A stretch of 41,356 bases of DNA from Ectopseudomonas mendocina (GTDB lineage Bacteria > Pseudomonadota > Gammaproteobacteria > Pseudomonadales > Pseudomonadaceae). Where the stretch lies: the NCBI RefSeq assembly GCF_008041835.1, contig NZ_VRYE01000043.1, positions 1 to 41,356 of the forward strand, written 5' to 3'. A program made the position numbers and the translations under genes. The notes under the pieces were generated by a model. The model had not been told where the DNA came from. It worked only from the letters and a program-made list of their open reading frames with translations, and did not search any database. Shown piece by piece: positions 39,719 through 41,356 of this stretch (positions within the stretch are counted from its first letter, which is position 1; each line of letters starts with the position of its first letter).

Positions 39719-40630
39719 TCAGCCCTGGGGAAACTGCGCCGGGTCGGAGAAGCAGGTGCGCAGGTGATCGAACACCAGGCGCACCCTTGGCGGCACCGGG
39801 CCTTGCTGTGGGCGGTAGATAAACAGCTGCCAGGGATCGGGTGCCTGCTCGGTCAGTACCGCCTGCAGTCGGCCGCTCTCCAGGTAGGGCTGCGCCAGGT
39901 AGGCGGGCAACTGGCCGTAGGCCAGCCCGGCGAGCACGGCCTCCAGCTCGGCTTCGGGGTCGTCGCATACCAACGCTGGCGCGGGTGGATGCAGGCTGGG
40001 GCCGTGGGCGAAGGTCCACGGCCAGGGACGGCCGGTCTTGCGGTCGATCAGCACCGAGAGCGGCCGCTGCTGCAATTCATCGAGATCACTTGGTTCGCCA
40101 GTGGCAGTGATCAGCTCGGGCGCAGCCACCACCAGCAACGGTACCGGCGCCAAGGCGCGCGCGACGTAGCGGCTGTCACGCAGGAAGCCGACGCGGATGC
40201 CGATGTCGATCTGCGCTTCCACCGCGTCGGTGATTTCGTCCTCCAGCCGCAGGTTCAGCACCAGCTGTGGATGCTGCTTGAGCAAGGGTTGCAGGAAGCC
40301 CACCAGAAAGCGCTTGCCGATGGCCTGCGGCGCGGTGATGCCGATGCGCCCGGCGATGACCGATTCGGTTTCGGCGCGGTGGCCGCGAAACAGCGCGTCG
40401 AAATCCTCCAGCATCTGCCGGGCGCGCAGCGCATAGGCCTCGCCGAAGGCGGTGATATGCACCTGGCGGGTGTTGCGGTGGAACAGAATCTCGCCCAGTT
40501 CCTCCTCCAGCGCCTTGATCGCACGGGTCACCGCCTGCGGCGAAACCCCCAGGCGAGTCGCTGCCTCGCGGAAATTGCTGCAGTCGGCCGCGCTGCAGAA
40601 GATGCGGATCATCTCCATGCGGTTGAGCAT
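39719..40630 (-). CDS. LysR-family transcriptional regulator
   Basis: This 303-residue regulator has the LysR winged helix-turn-helix at residues 5-60 (FREAATRLGVSPQAVTRAIK then ALEEELGEILFHRNTRQVHI), a linker helix, and a substrate-binding domain with the usual GRIGITAPQAIGKRFLVGFL start. It is divergent from the short-chain dehydrogenase gene at 40771, the standard layout for a LysR activator or repressor and its target. The inducer is not known. The start ATG at 40630 gives the family's normal N-terminus. Confidence 0.94.
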   Translation of the reverse strand: MLNRMEMIRIFCSAADCSNFREAATRLGVSPQAVTRAIKALEEELGEILFHRNTRQVHITAFGEAYALRARQMLEDFDALFRGHRAETESVIAGRIGITAPQAIGKRFLVGFLQPLLKQHPQLVLNLRLEDEITDAVEAQIDIGIRVGFLRDSRYVARALAPVPLLVVAAPELITATGEPSDLDELQQRPLSVLIDRKTGRPWPWTFAHGPSLHPPAPALVCDDPEAELEAVLAGLAYGQLPAYLAQPYLESGRLQAVLTEQAPDPWQLFIYRPQQGPVPPRVRLVFDHLRTCFSDPAQFPQG

Positions 40631-40770
40631 GTCGGGGCGCCTTTGTATTCCAAAAACTGGAATAGCCTAATCCAAACTCTTCCATTCATTGAAACTTAAA
40701 TCGTCTCTAAGGTGAGTCTATGTCCGGCGTATGGCGCGGACACTCCCATGAATCCAGAGAGGGCTTACTC

Positions 40771-41154
40771 ATGAGCAACAACATTTCCGGCAAGGTCGTG
40801 GTCATCACTGGCGCCAGCAGCGGACTGGGCGAAGCGACTGCGCGTCATCTGAGCAAGCTGGGCGCCAAGGTGGTGCTGGCCGCACGGCGCAAGGAGCGTC
40901 TCGAACAACTGGTCAGCGAGCTGGTCGCCGCTGGTGGCGAAGCTGTGGCCTACACCACCGACGTGACCCGCGCCGATGAGGTCAAGGCGCTGATCCAGGG
41001 CGCACTGGACAGCTTCGGCCGCGTCGATGTGCTGATCAACAACGCCGGGCTGATGGCCATCGCGCCGATGAGCGACGTGCGCGTCGAGGAGTGGGAGCGC
41101 ATGATCGACATCAACATGGGGTTTGGGGAGCAATGGAACCAAAAACCAACGTAA
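40771..41154 (+). pseudogene. short-chain dehydrogenase/reductase, truncated by an inserted element
   Basis: The first 116 or so residues are a normal classical SDR: MSNNISGKVVVITGASSGLG with the TGxxxGxG nucleotide motif, NNAG in VLINNAGLMAIAP, and EEWERMIDINM. After the codons for DIN the expected text of the family (IKGVLYGI or similar) is replaced by MGFGEQWNQKPT and a stop. The catalytic Ser and YxxxK are therefore missing, and the product cannot be active. A ribosome site (AGAGAGGG, about 40755-40762) precedes the ATG at 40771. The break at about 41116-41118 marks the end of a mobile or rearranged DNA segment. LysR at 40630 was probably its regulator. Confidence 0.85.
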
Positions 41155-41356
41155 GCCCTACCAACGCTTTTCGGTGTCTTCTTCCCAGGCGCCCATCTCG
41201 ACAAAACAGTTGCGCATGTCGGCCTCCTGGCTGATCTCGGCCAGCAGGTCAGGCAGGCCACTGTCCACCCCATCGTACCCCCGCTCCGGACTGCGCAACT
41301 CAGCGTGCTGTCTATTATACCCACCTGCCTCCTCCGACGAAGAGCACAGTCGAGAT
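41118..41356. mobile_element. left end of an unidentified inserted element, runs off the window
   Basis: SDR homology stops at about 41117, and unrelated, less GC-biased DNA begins with GGGTTTGGGGAGCAATGG. The DNA to the right contains the 3' end of a minus-strand gene (41158-41356) that stops 40 bases from the junction. This is the normal layout of a transposase ending near one terminal repeat. The family cannot be assigned because the other end is outside the window. Confidence 0.55.
41158..41356 (-). CDS. C-terminal part of an unidentified protein, possibly transposase
   Basis: An open frame enters from the right edge and stops with TAG at 41158-41160. The last 65 residues include YNRQHAELRSPERGYDGVDS and end MRNCFVEMGAWEEDTEKRW. 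There is no start inside the window. I do not recognise the family. The position next to a sharp break in the SDR gene suggests a transposase or another gene of the inserted element. The acidic, Trp-containing C-terminus is not that of the IS3 proteins elsewhere in the window. Confidence 0.5.
   Translation of the reverse strand, partial: SRLCSSSEEAGGYNRQHAELRSPERGYDGVDSGLPDLLAEISQEADMRNCFVEMGAWEEDTEKRW

Noticed and set aside
40950..41324. A minus-strand frame crossing the SDR break
   Set aside because: It spans the junction of two unrelated DNA segments and reads antisense through the SDR gene. The credible minus-strand frame at the edge is the one stopping at 41158.

Overview
The window is most likely chromosomal DNA of a Pseudomonas species of the mendocina/oleovorans/stutzeri kind. 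The genus is inferred from gene content and style: an aerobic cobalamin cluster with cobE, cobF and cobM, OprD-type porin, ParD-like/map pair, REP elements (GTAGGAGCC...GGCTCCTAC) and GC-rich codon use in the right half. No rRNA, tRNA or CRISPR array was seen. The left ~19 kb looks acquired; the right ~22 kb looks like resident chromosome.

Region A (1-4.0 kb) is a lead/cadmium/zinc cargo module: a CDF-type transporter, a divergent MerR-family regulator of the PbrR/CadR type, a DUF3703 protein and lspA. Each of the two promoters carries a MerR-type operator with a 19-bp spacer. The gene set resembles the cargo of ISPpu12. A fifth gene of the module is cut after 37 codons by an IS3-family element (2762-3987), whose orfB is itself frameshifted.

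Region B (4.0-19.3 kb) is a heavy-metal efflux island: a small periplasmic protein, czcS-czcR, an OprD-family porin, czcCBA, a PtrA-like small periplasmic protein, czcD, and a dsbB-like/dsbA-like/isoprenylcysteine-methyltransferase-like operon. It ends in an IS3-family transposase remnant and ~600 bp without genes. Five copies of a CusR/CopR-type box (consensus ATTACAAnnTTGTAAT) lie in the promoter regions of these genes, so I infer one CzcR-controlled regulon.

Region C (19.3-30.3 kb) has map with a ParD-like gene, then cobalamin synthesis: cobE-cobM on the minus strand and, divergently, a cobalamin riboswitch followed by cobW, cobN, a ChlI/ChlD-type chelatase gene and cobF. Two things stand out. 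A 142-bp palindromic MITE-like element begins 5 bases after the riboswitch P1 helix, where its expression platform should be. The chelatase AAA+ gene ends at an A AAA AAG slippery heptamer, 3 bases before its stop and 6 bases before a stem-loop; a -1 shift joins it to the VWA domain, giving a short (333 aa) and a long (about 577 aa) product from one locus.

Region D (30.3-41.4 kb) holds a TonB-dependent receptor broken by a single-base frameshift, an AhpD-like protein, a siderophore-uptake set (AraC regulator, Fur-like box, small protein, RhtX/FptX-type MFS exporter/importer, TonB receptor), an MHS-family transporter, a LysR regulator and a divergent SDR gene. The SDR gene is cut at about 41117 by an unidentified element that runs off the right edge.
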